DNA from: Polytrichum commune
Taxonomy: Eukaryota > Streptophyta > Polytrichopsida > Polytrichales > Polytrichaceae
Assembly (NCBI GenBank): GCA_950295325.1
Contig: OX485809.1
Span: 39,465,081-39,529,080, forward strand
Length of the DNA: 64,000 bases
Direction: 5' to 3'
Shown: positions 35,418 to 48,129 of the stretch, piece after piece
Position numbering within the stretch: position 1 is the stretch's first letter
How the letters are laid out: each line of letters begins with the position of its first letter
Position numbers and translations under genes: made by a program
Notes under the pieces: generated by a model
Databases searched by the model: none
What the model was told of the DNA's origin: nothing
The model's input: only the letters and a program-made list of their open reading frames with translations

Positions 35418-36548
35418 CACAAGCTCCCTGAATTAAAAACCTCAGGGGCCAAAGTTCCTGCAACATCCGAGTGTCATCATAACCAATTGTTGCAACATCT
35501 ATGTCTTGGTAAGATGCTTGTAGAAGAACGCATTCCTCTACAATCAGCTGCAAGAAACTGTAGAAGGACTTATTGCTCTGCACCTGTTGCACCGTCAAAG
35601 CTCCCCTCCTGACTGATCTCCAGATGTGAACAACATTCTGCACTGTACAATTCATTGAGAGGGAGGAGACGATCAACTGACTGCTAAGGTGGACCATGCT
35701 AAAAACCAACACCCCACCCAAAACTAAAATCCTCAAATCTTGCACAATAAGTGCGTGTTGCTTCTGAGAATGTCCACCACCATAACATCAGGCTCTCATG
35801 TCGATGGTTTTGGGTCATCTGCCAATGAAATTTTTCTAACCCTTATAACTTTCACATAGGGAATTCAAATAAGGCATACTTTGTGCGTTGAAACCCCCTT
35901 TCAAAATACTAACGAGAAACATCTAAAACTTCATCAATCTAGTAGTAGGAAGTAACGGTTTCAACACCCTCTACCTTAACAACTGATGATCAGTTGAGAA
36001 CTTACCAATCATGTGCCGGCTTCGTGATTGTCACATTTCCCGAAGAAGATAGTGACCTAAACCTAGGAATTTTCTTCAGGTTTAGGACATCCTCCCATAC
36101 GACCAATTTATGTCTGTTTCCCTGTGCGATCCTCAATGTTGATGCTACATCTTCGATTGATGTTGCATCTCCCGCATCAAAGTCCAATCACTCCAAAACT
36201 TCAGCGAGCTCACTAAAACCTTTGACAGCACAAGGGCCAAATACACAACAGCTAAGGATCTCCTGTTTCTTCACGCTTGTAAAGCCAAGTAAGAGCAATT
36301 TGGAGTCGAAAGAAGAGGAAGTCTTAATTAGTACGAACAAGCCAGCCACGATAATAATAATGTCGGGAGATTTTGTTTCGTGCGAAGCGTGCGTCCAGAT
36401 CGACAAATCTCGGTAACACGAAAACACAAGACAAAAATGGTATGTTGTGATTCCCGGTCAGCTACAATTATTCGCCATCAACTACCTACGATTTGACGAT
36501 GTTCAGAGTTGAGGTTCAAATTTACAAATCGTGAAGCGTGATGCTTAC

Positions 36549-36680
36549 CTTGATGGTGTTAGCAGCTTCTTCCTTTCGCGGAGCGTGGAGAAAAGGGGCG
36601 CTATGAGAATTAGGGTTGAGGTTTGGCTATGGCGGATCGCGAAGCAAGTCGACAGCAATAGAAATATTGAATTAGAATAC
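36549..36680 (-). other. Probable 5' leader exon of the Rab-GAP gene
   Basis: On the minus strand a leader-like segment with the plant-typical AACCCTAATTCTC motif ends at a good donor (ATCAAG|GTAAGC, exon edge at 36549), suggesting a 5' untranslated exon spliced towards the coding start at 35417. The transcription start is not determined. Minus-strand frames between 36002 and 36427 have no known motif and may be leader or intron sequence. Confidence 0.45.
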
Positions 36681-36960
36681 TATTACGCTACGCTATGCTA
36701 TGCTACTACGACTGTGCGTACGATCATATCTGAAGGCGAACAAAGAAAGGGTTAAATTTATATTGTAGTAGCCTAAAGCCGCCAAGGGAAGAATTGTTTA
36801 ATAAGCCCCAAATATAGGTAACCTACCCTATTTCCGCCGACGCCCAGATTTCATGGAATATTGACTCTTATATTAAAAAACGTTTCCTTAGATTTCATTT
36901 ACTAGTGTACTACCCTATAGATATGTAGTATAGGAAAACAGAATATCAATCCCGGGATAA

Positions 36961-37117
36961 CATAATGTTACTCAGGACCCATTGTTTGTTTAGTGGGCCC
37001 TTGGAATATAACAGTTGGATGCTCAAAAAGCTGAGCAAGCGACTTAGCTTTTCGAGCATCCAACTGTTATGTTATGAGGGCTCACTAAACAAACCGTAAG
37101 TACTGAGTAATGTTATG
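36961..37117. mobile_element. Foldback MITE
   Basis: The two halves pair along almost their full length: CATAATGTTACTCAG..GTTTGTTTAGTGGGCCC..ATAACAGTTGGATGCTC on the left against CATAACATTACTCAG..GTTTGTTTAGTGAGCCC..ATAACAGTTGGATGCTC on the inverted right. The 157-bp hairpin is well preserved, so it probably moved recently. No unambiguous target duplication. Confidence 0.8.
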
Positions 37118-38455
37118 AGCAATGGAAAACACCATTTCATTCTACTAAACACAAAAACAACTTTATATATATATATCCTTGGAAAAAACATGAGTTCATA
37201 GTCGTATTCAGACTCGGACGTTAGAGTTAATCATAGAATAACTAGGAAATTGAGGTGGATTCCCTCCACTTTGAGTGTGTAACTAGAAAAGTCTTGGAGA
37301 ATTTCTTTGAGTTTTAGGTGATGACTTGTTCTTTTTTCTATAACTAAGAATCTTCTCATTCTTTTGCCACCTATATAGGTGTACATGGCTTATCTAGACA
37401 CTCTTTCCTCCTCTCATCACTTTTGTGTTCCCCGAAAAATAGAAGCTAACTTAAGAATGGAACTCAATTTTTCTCAAAGCTTTATAATCCCAAAATAGAG
37501 GCAAAAGAAGTTTTGACACCACTTTTAAATTAGTTGCTAACATGGGCTTAAGAAAATGAAAAACATGGAAAATTCTTTCAAAAAGAGGGGTTATAAACCC
37601 CTCTTTAAGTGACTTTGTGGTTAACTCTATTATGTGAAATAATCATGAAACGTCCCAAAGTGATATGCTAGGGTCATTATCTATCTTGTAGAACGCTTCA
37701 AAAGGAGGGTTTTCTTGTGTGTAAGGGCACAAAACCAAAGGCCTCAATGACCTTATGGGCATGATAGCCCTACACTCAAGATGTTCTACTACATAAACCC
37801 TACTTGATTTTATTTTAGTTTCTATTCATCCCCTTTTTACTACCCGGTACAGTGCATTCTATCAATGAAATTGCATTGTGGGCGGGACTAGTGCATTCCG
37901 CGTGATGGCACTACATTTGGGCACATGAGGGTGGATAGTGTCATACAAGGGCGTGACACTAACAAAGAGATAAATCCATAAATAAATTATGTATATTTTG
38001 TTTGTAAATATCCCTACGTGTTAAAAGTCACGCATCTTATGATAGATCTAGGCATGCCTCGTATTAATGCACCAAAGTACGCCTTCTTTGTAAGTAGAGT
38101 CCCTACCCTAGAGGATAAGTATGCATTGGGGGAGGTGGTCTTTTGCACCCTTGAAGACAACACAACCATGTCTCTTGAATGGATCCATGGCCCATTTGCC
38201 TAGTGGTGACTCATGCACTCATGCCATGTCAAACAAAAAACCATGCACAATCTTTCCTCTAAGTCATCGTTGGATGTCCATCATAAATATTCTATCTTTA
38301 TGAGTTTTGTCCCATCACGGGATAGAGGCATTGTGGAGATTGCCTTTGAATGGCAATAGGACCTGGGTAATGGATGTCATAACCTAGTGAATAAAGTTTG
38401 GTGAATATTAAACTTATCACAAATCTTGACAATATCAGTGGAAGCTCATAAATGG
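37118..38455. other. Gene-free spacer
   Basis: AT-rich sequence with no supported gene. Segments near 37600 (AACTCTATTATGTGAAATAATCATG) resemble parts of other spacer sequence near 48660 and 49140, so it is probably old repeat material. Confidence 0.4.
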
Positions 38456-38590
38456 TGTATGTATATATATATATATATATATACATATATATATACATAC
38501 ATATATACATACATATATACATATACATACATATATACATATATATACATACATACATACATATACATACATACATATATATATATATAA
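38456..38590. repeat. TA / TACA compound microsatellite
   Basis: A ~135-bp run of TA dinucleotides interspersed with TACA tetramers. The Tyr/Ile-rich open frames crossing it on both strands are artefacts of the repeat. Confidence 0.95.
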
Positions 38591-39577
38591 TTGCAATTCC
38601 CTTGCATGATATGCCAAAGAGAGGTAAATGGGTTATTATTATGCTTAACATGTTCAAAAACCATATGTGAAAGTGGGAAAATGTGATGGTTTTTGGTTGC
38701 GACATGTCATATGTATTTCTCATAATATATTAGTAATTATTATAACATAGAACACAATGAAATAGGTGGCCATTGGCATCACTGAGTAAAACCAAGGTAT
38801 GCATGTATCACATGCATACATTTGTTTACTTTGTACCTTCTTTCCCAACATTGAACCTAAAACCACTACCACCATGTATCAAATGCATACATTTGTTGCT
38901 TCTACATGTATGCCATGTGATACATAGTGGTAATTTTAGGTACGGCAATGGAATTGGGTATACCTACCTTATAACACATAGATATCTATCAAGTAAGTAT
39001 ATCTACCAGACATGTGATTACAAGATGTAGTTATATTATTAAGTAGTGTCCAATTTTATAAAAGGATTATTGCAAAGTCATTTCAATGTAGTCTATTGAG
39101 AAAGACTACACGTATTTTTACCACTTTCCAAGTATAAAATAAATTCTATATACAAATTGCATGAAGGCAATGCATCTTTTATTAAAGTCATTTCAAAGTC
39201 ACTCCACTGGTGAAATTCATTTTAAGGTCCAAGAAGCCAAATTGCTTATCGTAAACTCTTTGCAATAACTTTGTGCAATCATGAGCCTTCGAGTTTATTG
39301 CAAAAACAAACACAATATGATCTCATTCAACCAATAATGTTCCATTGTCATCTTATTTGTGTAGGTTGTTTGGCATAATATGATCTCAACCGATAACACT
39401 CCAATTGTCTAACCATGGTAGAAACGTTGTGCCATAACCGTGTTCATGTCCATCCAAAATCAATGGCACATGCACATTCTAGGGAATACTTTTGAAGATT
39501 TAGAAAAATATTGGAAAGATCATCGTATATTCAAATTAGACCCACTTCAAATCTTGGGGACTTCCCAACATCAATGC
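38591..39577. other. Gene-free spacer with a short duplicated motif
   Basis: No gene is supported. A motif including CATGTATCA and TGCATACATTTGTT occurs twice at about 38804 and 38873, and an inverted relative near 38905. Otherwise AT-rich and featureless. Confidence 0.4.
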
Positions 39578-39659
39578 TAAGGTAACAGAGCCCAACATTT
39601 TCCTTTAAAATTGCACCCATACCCAGACCATGCCCATTAGCAGCGACCTATGCCCACCC

Positions 39660-39751
39660 ATAGCATGACATGTGCGCACCCATGCCCACCCATGCCCACC
39701 CATGCCCACACATAGCATGACATGTGCCCACCCATGCCCACCCATGCTATT
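39660..39751 (+). repeat. Subterminal CATGCCCACC minisatellite, left
   Basis: Several tandem ATGCCCACCC units just inside the left end of the hAT element. Matching units, partly inverted, lie at 40060-40245 inside the right end. Subterminal repeats in hAT elements usually bind transposase; that role is inferred here. Confidence 0.8.
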
Positions 39752-40059
39752 CAAATTGCGCCCATGTATTCAAAAATTGTGTAATGTGTATTACCCGCCT
39801 ACACCAAGTCTTGGTTGGATTGGACAAATAAAAGGTCGTTCACTATCGTTGGCTTCAGCTTCCACCACAAGAGATTACTGAATTTAGCAGTGGTATCCCG
39901 ATTCATTGGCAATGCTAAGCTCACCGCTGCAATGATCTCATTTTTTTCGAGATCGGTGACCTTGTATGTCTCATACATATTGAACTCAAGCTCAATACCC
40001 TCGAAAGCATTGAATGAGAGCTCATTCAATGACCCCTTCCAATATGCTTTGCTTTAGCC

Positions 40060-40245
40060 CATGCTCACCCATGAATAATAATATCGAACCCACGCCCACC
40101 CATTATAATATCGAACCCATGCCCACCCATGAACAATAATATCGCACCCATGCCCACCCATGCCCACCCATGAACAATAATATTGCACCCACGCCCACCC
40201 AAAACCCATGGGCATGGGTGGGCATGGGTGGGCATGGGTATGGGC
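40060..40245 (+). repeat. Subterminal CATGCCCACC minisatellite, right
   Basis: A longer array with a ~40-bp higher-order unit (CCACCCATGAACAATAATAT) and a terminal inversion at about 40203-40245, where the unit switches strand (GGGCATGGGT). Confidence 0.8.
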
Positions 40246-40271
40246 ACCCAATGTAGGGCTCTGTAAGGTAA

Positions 40272-40977
40272 CCACACAATCTAGCGAGTTTGGGTACTTA
40301 GAGTGATCCAGTTCTTATCCCAATTACCTCATTGTATTAGCAATTCAAAGTGCATCCACAAGGCATGGAACACAAAGTTTTTGAATCAAATATCAACTTC
40401 TTACATATTTTCCCATGACTCATTGTGGTCACAGAGGGAACATCCATTTGTGCAACCCTTCCCCACCATTTGCATTGATCAGCCTACTATATAATATTTG
40501 CCTAGCACCTAACAATCGTAAAAAATATGATACCACAAGTTACATGTCACAATTTGCTTCTAATACTAGTTCATTGAAGTGTAGAATTGGCAAACCCGTG
40601 GCCTTCCATAAGTTGGAGCCTCCACTTGTGTGCTACATGGTGGATGAGCAGTGTGTCCACAAAGGTCATGTTACCTTCACTTTAGAGGATGCAATTTCAT
40701 GCATTTTTCACGTCCATCTACACTCTTACTTTTAGGTGTTCAAAATAGGTTAGAAGACCCATGATAAGTGAACCTGCCTCACATGTACATATGACAGGAA
40801 ACATCTGAAATGTATTGATTTGTATTGGAGGGATCGAAGTAGGTTTGAGTTAAAATAACATCAAAATCAATTTTGGAAACACTTAGGGGATGATGAATTG
40901 TGAATTTGAGGCAGAGTCTCATGTTCCACAAAATAAAATGAAATAAATTTCGACAGGCTGATTGGTGCACTAATTAT
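40272..40977. other. Gene-free spacer
   Basis: Only a ~106-codon open frame (40415-40735) without recognisable motif is present. No gene is called. Confidence 0.4.
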
Positions 40978-41066
40978 GATATTTAGTGTCATTGTACTTT
41001 TTGTCACTATGATATCTTTTCGGACGACACTTATGAATAAGTGAACAAAGATTGTCATGGATGCTT
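40978..41066 (+). mobile_element. Family A element, truncated end
   Basis: It begins CACTAATTATGATATTTAGT and continues through ACTTTTTGTCACTATGATA and AATAAGTGAACAAAGATTGT, colinear with the left ~110 bp of the element at 4085, then the match stops. It is a one-ended fragment. Confidence 0.65.
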
Positions 41067-41757
41067 ACGGAAAGATCATGTGAGAAGCAAAGCTTACTGA
41101 GTTCCATATCCTGGAGAACAACAGATGCAATGCAAGTTGCTTGCTTTTAACATGGCAATGGCCAGTGACTTAAACAGCTTTAATGAAGACATGTCGATCG
41201 ACATTTTTTTTTCAAACTGAACCATGGAACAGTACTGGGGAGTAAATCTAATGTCATAGTTTCCTGCTCGTGCAGTTTCTGCACTCTGCAGTTATTGATC
41301 TAGCCTCACATTTTGTAGGGTAATAGAAATTACTACCCTTGCCACTAACAGAATCACCACTGCAATCTGCACCCCAAGAGAGAAACATTAGTGCAGTCAA
41401 AGATACTACCAAACTCATGGGGGAGGCCAGAATTAGCAACCTGGACAATAGAAGACAAATAACCCAAATTGCAGTCACCCCTGCAAGTGACTCGTATCAC
41501 TATCTCAAAATCACCCAAAAGATAGCAAGAAAACTCATTCCATGAAACATGCCCACCTTCACTTTTGCAGACTTCAGATCATGAAAGTGGAGCAAATTGC
41601 AACATTATAGAATGTAGCATATAAACCTATATCATGACATCACCCTCGCTTTGCCGCCTTTTCATCCCATGCATGAGATTGAGGTCCCTGTATTTGACAA
41701 TGCACATCCACAAATCAGGGACTAAAAGATTGTCCACAAATGAGACATATATACAAG
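41067..41757. other. Downstream flank of the cyclin H gene
   Basis: Sequence immediately past the cyclin H stop, likely including its 3' untranslated region on the minus strand. No other gene is supported. Confidence 0.4.
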
Positions 41758-44700
41758 TCAGCTGGAAGGTGCATGCAAGTATGTAATACTGCAGTTGATG
41801 ACTACATACAGGGGTTCATCGACAGCATTAGCCATAGGAATGTCATTCGATATTCGCTTATGGTTCTTCTTCTTGACCTTCCGCTCCCGTTTGCCCTTCC
41901 CCCTGCCAGTGTTCAATCAAATGTCAGCATGAGCATATCTGTGGATATCCTTGGCAGGAAGAAAAAATAAGACATGGAATCAGGATAATCCCCAAAGTTC
42001 CAATCAAAGTTTCTTCGATTGTCCTATTTGATCTGTCATCACCAAAATCCCAACACTATAATGAAATGTGCATCGTTCTGTTATTCCCACCATTCTTGGG
42101 TATTAAAAGAATAGTTTATACAACACATGTTGAGTCATCGATCCAACAAACCATACAAATGCTACACAAAATTGTGCAAAGCACCTTGAGACACACACAT
42201 TGCAATTTCATAGAAGTGTAGTTGATAGTTTTCATACAAAGCTTGAAGGGTGCAGAAACTCACTCATCTTGCAAACTGGGATTTCTACAATATTTGAGCT
42301 TGAGGTCAATGGGCTGAAGTTCTGATTCCAACGGTTGTTTAGTCTCCTTCACCTGTTGATATTGACCCACAATGAGATGATGCTTGTTCCAATTCGAAGA
42401 GAAAAATTAGGGACTACCACATCTAGTAGGGATTCTGACAACGTCTTAAAAATAAGTTCATGACTCCACATCCATGCACTTCACTTATCCACTCTTCATA
42501 CATAATTTCTCTGACCATGCAAACCATGGACAATCTGAACCTTGACAAAATGCACACATCATAATGCTATCCCCTTACCAGCAGGGCAATCTCATCAAGC
42601 ACAGCAATCAGTTCAGCATACGGATGCTGTTGTCGTTTATGGTCAGGCATGGCCTGCAGGTAGCTGGGTGCCAACCAGGTATTGGACAAGTAGGGAGCAG
42701 CAGTTTATGTTAGTCAAAATAGAACAGCTACTTAATTATATGATTAATTACATCAAGGACGTCACCAAATTTGTCTTTGTACATAAAGTAAACACAAAAT
42801 TAACACTCCATTCCACCTACCCTTCAGACCTGCCCACATATCAAGCAGAAATGGATTTACAAATCTACAAAAAATTGGTATGTACAATCAACAATATATT
42901 GTAGTATAGGAGGCAGAAATACCCGTCAAAGTCCACCTTGGGCTCTTCTTCATTAGCAATCCGCAACCCTGCTAAAGCTAACTTCAGATGCAAGAGAAAC
43001 ACTCTGTCAGCACTGTCTTAAGATAAAATATGTCCGTTGAACTAGGAGCATCATAAACAAGACATATATTTGACTTCTGACAAACAATGATGTGATTATT
43101 TGCTCACAAATACTAGGTTTTTTTGATAAGGTATTCATTTCATTAATACCCAGCCTAAAACACTTTTCTTCCTTGGACATCAAAAAATATTCACAAGTTA
43201 AATTAACCTGGCCAGGAGGATAGAGAAGAGGTGCATCTGAAAGCATCATATTGTCCACCACGAATCCAGCTGCCTTCCTTAATTCCTGTACAAAGTACAA
43301 AAGTCAGAGACAAGAATGTACAAGACAGCATACTTTGAGTTGAACTTAGAGCCTTAGTTCTGTCAAAGGCCTGGGAGGAGATTTATAAATCCCCTGGCAG
43401 GAGCAAACTACTCTTGTGGAGATTAATCCATCTTGTTAAACAAATTCATACCAACTGCAGATGTTTATGCAAACAAACGCTGGTCCATCTTGTCATGGAT
43501 TGGTTGCAAATAGATGCTAGTGCACATACATTTACTGCTGGATAGATTCAACTGGATTGACTGCACAAGCTAGAGCATGCAGTTGATTTCAGGACTTTAT
43601 CTGTATTCTTAGGTGATCAACTATTACCTCCAACCCCTATTCAAAGACAAAGAATTATAACCCTGTAAGTGAACTGGGGACCTTTCAATACATACCTGCA
43701 AAGCTTGTAATCCAGCTGGGCCCATCCTTTGGACAAACGACTGGAAAGGAAAACACAAAGCACTATTTGTTGAGAAATGGCCCCTTTTCCACAAAAATAG
43801 AATGCCTCAGGCGGTTTTCACAACCACAAACAAATGGGCCATAAGCAATAATGCTCAACCATCATTCCAGCACATAACAAGGAAGACCTAGTAAATATTG
43901 AACATAAGAAACGTTGAGCATTCATACTATACACAGTTCTGAACATGATAACATTGACCTGCAGCTCCAGAGAAAATATGAAGTTCCGCTCACATAATTG
44001 TGAAGCTTTAAGGCTAATGAGGATGAATTTGAATGAGTAATTTTTCATGCAAGGCCATGCATTGATATGATGTAGGAAATACCTCTAGATCGTAGATAAA
44101 TCCATCCATTGAACGATATGGTGTGTAAACAATTAGCTCAAACTCTAGACCCTGCAACAACCAGCCTCATGACAACATTTATCAGTCATAACAACTTCGT
44201 CCAACCTAATGGTTTATTAAAGCAGCTTTACAAGAGCAGTAGGCTATGAACCTCAATAAAGTCAATCGTCACAATATGACCAAGTATTGCTCCTCAAAAG
44301 AAATATGTGAATATGATGAACAGGACCAAATATATACATGTGATGGAAAAGTTGCAATCATATCACAAGGCCAGAGAGAAGTCAAGAAATGCTTACTTGA
44401 AGTACAATCATCTCATTTTTAAGTACCACCTGTGGATCTTGCGAAATGCCCTTTCCCAATTCCTCTGCGGACACATGAGACTCCTCTACCTTGCATGCCA
44501 AGTATATACATGTAAGCCTGCTCCAAAAACCCACAGTCCCTTCGACTCAGAATAAGTAGCATCTTAACTCCAGTATTGAAGAAGCAAGATTGCAATTTAT
44601 ACATGTGTATAAAAATTAAAAGTTTCACTATGAGAACCTTAAGTCAGAAATTTCTACAGAAAATAACCTCATGGTGTGGATTATAAAATAGGATCCTAAA

Positions 44701-46556
44701 AAATCAGAGAGGCCATCAAATGTGCAGGTGGACACACCCAAAAGCATGTAACAAAGAACCTTCCCCAACCCACTTGTGTAGAAGTTGCAAGCTTTGCATG
44801 AGCCCACCAGATTAGAAGATATAGTAACATGTAGGATTTTTATGTGCTCCACACTACAAGGACATTAAACTGTAGGTGTCTTCATGGGGATCGCCTCAGA
44901 CTAAACATATAAACTATTCTTCAAACTGAGGGTTCAAGCAAAAATTCTCCATTATGCCGCACTTCTGAACCCAGAGACCAATTTTCCATCTTATTTTAAT
45001 GGACATTCCCAACTCGAGTTTCAGCTGAAGAATGAAGCGTACACCAGGATCTTACATTATGTTCTTGGGATCATGCTCCATTACAGACCACTGTTGATAG
45101 AATCTCTTAAAGTACATAATAGCTGTTGCCTGAAGGACAAGGTCATAACAATTAAGGCAAAGTCGTAAGATGAGACCCAACATATGATTATTGTAATAGA
45201 TACATGCAAATTAAGTAGCATATAGGCTTGAATGACTTCACTACCACATATCATAAGGATTGACCTCTTCCATTATATCGAAAACAATAGATTCAAAAAA
45301 ATTCAAAAATAATAGTCTGGGTAATCACAGCAAAAGCTTGCAAGGTGTCACCTCAATGACATTTGACAATAACCACAATCATCAAACTTTCTGAAACAGT
45401 CTTACATTTGCAGTGCTCAAACCTGTATTTTGTTGGGAAACATAAAAGCTGCACAGACTTGTTGGATCTTCTTCTCATAAAACCTTCGCAATAAGAGTTC
45501 CTCTTGGACAGATAGATGTTGGGGTAATGGACCTCTTCTTCCATTGCCTGATGCAAGAACAAATCAAATGAATGAAGTTTAAAAAGGTACGTATCGCTGT
45601 GATACATAAGCCAGGATTATTTGTGTGAAAAGGAATGGGGGCAAGGGGGGAAGCAGCTACCTCATTCTGACTGCAGAATAAGATTGTATACAGTTCAGGG
45701 TGTAGCCTCGAGCATCATTAAAATTACCAGAAGCAAGTTCACTATAAACAGCCGGAAGCCTGAATAAATAGCCATTCAGATCCAGATTGACACTACGTAA
45801 TGAGAGAGAATCCACCTACCATTTTCTCCATCTGTCAGAGCCCCAGGATAAGCCAAACTTCCATCTGGCTGCACTTCTACTCTTGTGGCACCATACTGCA
45901 ATGGCCACGGTGTAAGATACACAACTCTGACCTTGTTCGATAACAAGGTTCAAATGTAGTTGATCTCCTAGGGTTTTAGCTGACCACTTGACTAGGGTTT
46001 TCCAAATTTACATTTGACAACAACATGCTCAGTGTACCATGACAATGATGGAGTTACCAATCTTCGCAAGATAGAAGGAGGCAGGAAAAAGTGCAGCATT
46101 AAATACAACGTTTGTGAAGGATTTGGAGCAAGCATTGTGAATTGAATATTTTAAACGGATAGTTCACCTTCTGAAGGGCTTCCACTGCACGAAGATTCGC
46201 AGCTTCATACCTGTTGGCCTGCCAATACAAACAAGGACGTTGCCTAAGTATTGTGCAACATGCGAAGTCCAAGACATGGATTTTTTGGACAAACCCGAGA
46301 GCAAACTTCGTTCAGAAGTTAGTTGAGGACAATCAGTCGGAGCTCCTCAAACTCGACGATCCATCAAAACTTTCAGTGACTTATTTAGAACCTCTTTAAG
46401 AGCAAAAGGCGACAGTTCCATGGGCATAATTCACAGCAAGAATTCACAAACGCTCCGACACAAATTGCTTGTATCAAGGATAAACCCAAATCGTACCAGG
46501 TCATGAGGCTTGAGAATCCATCGCCTCCGGTGCGTGGAGGTCGTGAAGTCCGCCAT
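41758..46556 (-). CDS. CYCH: Cyclin H, CDK-activating kinase subunit (13 exons)
   Basis: Regulatory subunit of the CDK-activating kinase: with a CDKD it phosphorylates CDK T-loops and, within TFIIH, the RNA polymerase II tail; nuclear. Exons in transcript order: 46556-46497, 46218-46168, 45895-45820, 45547-45423, 45129-45056, 44517-44397, 44151-44083, 43740-43696, 43285-43208, 42981-42923, 42663-42579, 42352-42264, 41902-41758. They total 1077 nt in one frame, 358 residues, against 336 in Arabidopsis CYCH;1. The start [20 protein letters not shown] matches the family N-terminus (MADFQTSTQRAKWIF). The cyclin box includes [20 protein letters not shown] and [20 protein letters not shown]. Further blocks are [17 protein letters not shown] and [14 protein letters not shown] basic tail ([11 protein letters not shown]) closes the protein. 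The last exon is the least conserved. Confidence 0.95.
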
Positions 46557-46574
46557 CGCAGCTCAGTAATCAAT

Positions 46575-47640
46575 CCCCTCACGACCAGAACAGAGTACGG
46601 AAAAACGGCGGTTGATTGTCGAAATTATCTTCAAACCAGCACCATGCCAAATCTCAATACTAGCCAAGATAAATTTAAGGTATGATGGCGAGGGGGATAT
46701 AAATGCGATGTGAAAGAGCAAGCAACAGCGTTTGATTTACGGATTATTTGCTCAAAGCTGCGTGCGTTTCAAACCCTCATCACCATACCAGGATGGAGAA
46801 GCCCCTCCCTTCCAAAAGGAAACGAGAACAGTAGGATTTGCAACTACAAAACCGCAAATACGGAGCATATAAACAACGGCGATTGATTCACTGACTGTTC
46901 AAGGCTTCAAGGCTGCATGCGTTTCACGCGGGGCCAATACAAGCCTATTCTCATAAACCAGAATAGGAGGTCAAAGCAATGAGAAGGCTAGGATTCGGGA
47001 AGGTAAGACCAAGCTTCAGGACGAAAACAGAGTCCGTAAGAAACCGCGATTGATTCGCGGATTCTTCGAAGCAGCGTGCGTTTTAAAGCGGCAGTAAATG
47101 TAAGGGATATGATAGAAAGATAGAAAGCTGTAGCCTAGGCAATGCAATGCGAAGGGAAGGGTAACACCAAGCCTCGGGACGAAAACAGAGTACATAAGAA
47201 ACCGCGACTGATTCACGGATTATTTGAAGAAGCGTACGTTTCAAAGCGGCACAATCTGTGTGATCAGATTGTGAGAATCGGAGATAGGAAGCTTTGGCTT
47301 AGGCAATGCGATGCGACGGGTTGGGTGATACCTAGCTTCGGGACGAAAACAGAGTATATAAGAATCAGCGATTTGATTCGTGGATTCTTCGAAGCAGTGT
47401 GCGATTCAAAAGCGACAGTACCTGTATGAGCAGATTGTGAGAAACGGAGACGGGAAGCTGTGGCTTAGCCAATGCAATGCGACGGGTAGGGTAAAGACCG
47501 AGCTTCGGGACCCAAAAACCCAGAGTACGTATGTAAGAAACCGCAATTGATTCACGAATTTCTCGAAGTAGCATGCATTTCAGAACGGCAGCATGTGTGG
47601 GAGGGGATTGGAAGAAATGATGACGGGAAGCTCGTGGCTT
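46575..47640 (-). repeat. ~160-bp tandem array upstream of cyclin H
   Basis: At least four good copies, plus more decayed ones nearer the gene, repeat with 158-167-bp spacing. The landmark GACGAAAACAGAGT followed by TAAGAAACCGC and TGATTCRCGGATT starts at 47020, 47178, 47342 and 47509. The decayed copies (near 46586 and 46868) share the GGCGATTGATTC and GCTGCRTGCGTTTC blocks. The array occupies the presumed promoter/leader of the cyclin H gene, directly upstream of its ATG. Minus-strand open frames across it (such as 47365-47745) are not supported as coding. Confidence 0.8.
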
Positions 47641-48119
47641 AGGTAATGTGGTGCGCGGATCGCCATAGCTGCCTCGGCTTCGACAACGCTGCCGTCGCTC
47701 TCTCATAGAAATGCACACACCGACGTAGTTGGATGAAGCTTCCATTGTATGGATGAGAGCGTTCGTCGGGCTCCGATTTGAAATATAACAGTCTTATTTC
47801 CTTTTGCTGGGCCTTTCCTTGGGTTCCTTTGTTTACTTATTATTCATCCCCGTGCCCTGGGCGGATTACTTAACTCGCCACCGTAGGCCCTTTGATTCTC
47901 TACATTAGTTTCTACGTACACAAAACCCGGCCTAGCATGTTCTCAAGGGTCCATTTATAAAGTATAAGGCCGGTTCACACGGGTTCCCAAGTCCCAGTCA
48001 CTTCAGGTCAATCCGTGCAATCTCAGCCGTTGAGAGCCATAGAAGTTGGGACTTACCACTTCACATGGAGTCCCAAGTCCTAAGTTCCAAATAAGATATG
48101 GATGTCTACATGGCATCAA
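47641..48119. other. Spacer between cyclin H promoter and foldback
   Basis: No gene supported. A GGCCGGTTCACACGGG-type sequence at about 47972 recalls the GGGCCGGTTTACA end of Tourist-like elements but has no defined partner. Confidence 0.35.
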
Positions 48120-48129
48120 TTTTACATAG

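Larger units (their letters stand above)
39586..40263 (-). mobile_element. hAT transposon remnant with 8-bp target duplications
   Basis: The 678-bp element has inverted ends CAGAGCCCAACATT (left) and CAGAGCCCTACATT (right, inverted) and perfect 8-bp direct duplications TAAGGTAA at 39578-39585 and 40264-40271, the hAT signature. Arrays of a CATGCCCACC unit lie just inside both ends. On the minus strand at 39799-40029 a frame ends NDLLFVQSNQDLV, resembling the hAT dimerisation-domain C-terminus (NDLVFVHYNLRL type). The rest of the transposase is missing, so it is a deletion derivative. Confidence 0.9.

Noticed and set aside
35380-35745. 121-codon minus-strand frame overlapping the Rab-GAP start
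   Set aside because: It is in a different frame from the conserved N-terminus and shows no conserved motif; probably leader or intron.
38298-38723. Long Tyr/Ile/Met-rich open frames on both strands
   Set aside because: They are translations of the TA/TACA microsatellite and its flanks.
39660-40245. CRISPR-like array from the repeated CATGCCCACC units
   Set aside because: Units are head-to-tail with no unique spacers, and they sit inside a hAT element in a plant genome.
47365-47745. 126-codon minus-strand frame as an N-terminal extension of cyclin H
   Set aside because: It crosses the tandem array, and the cyclin H N-terminus already matches the family from the ATG at 46556.
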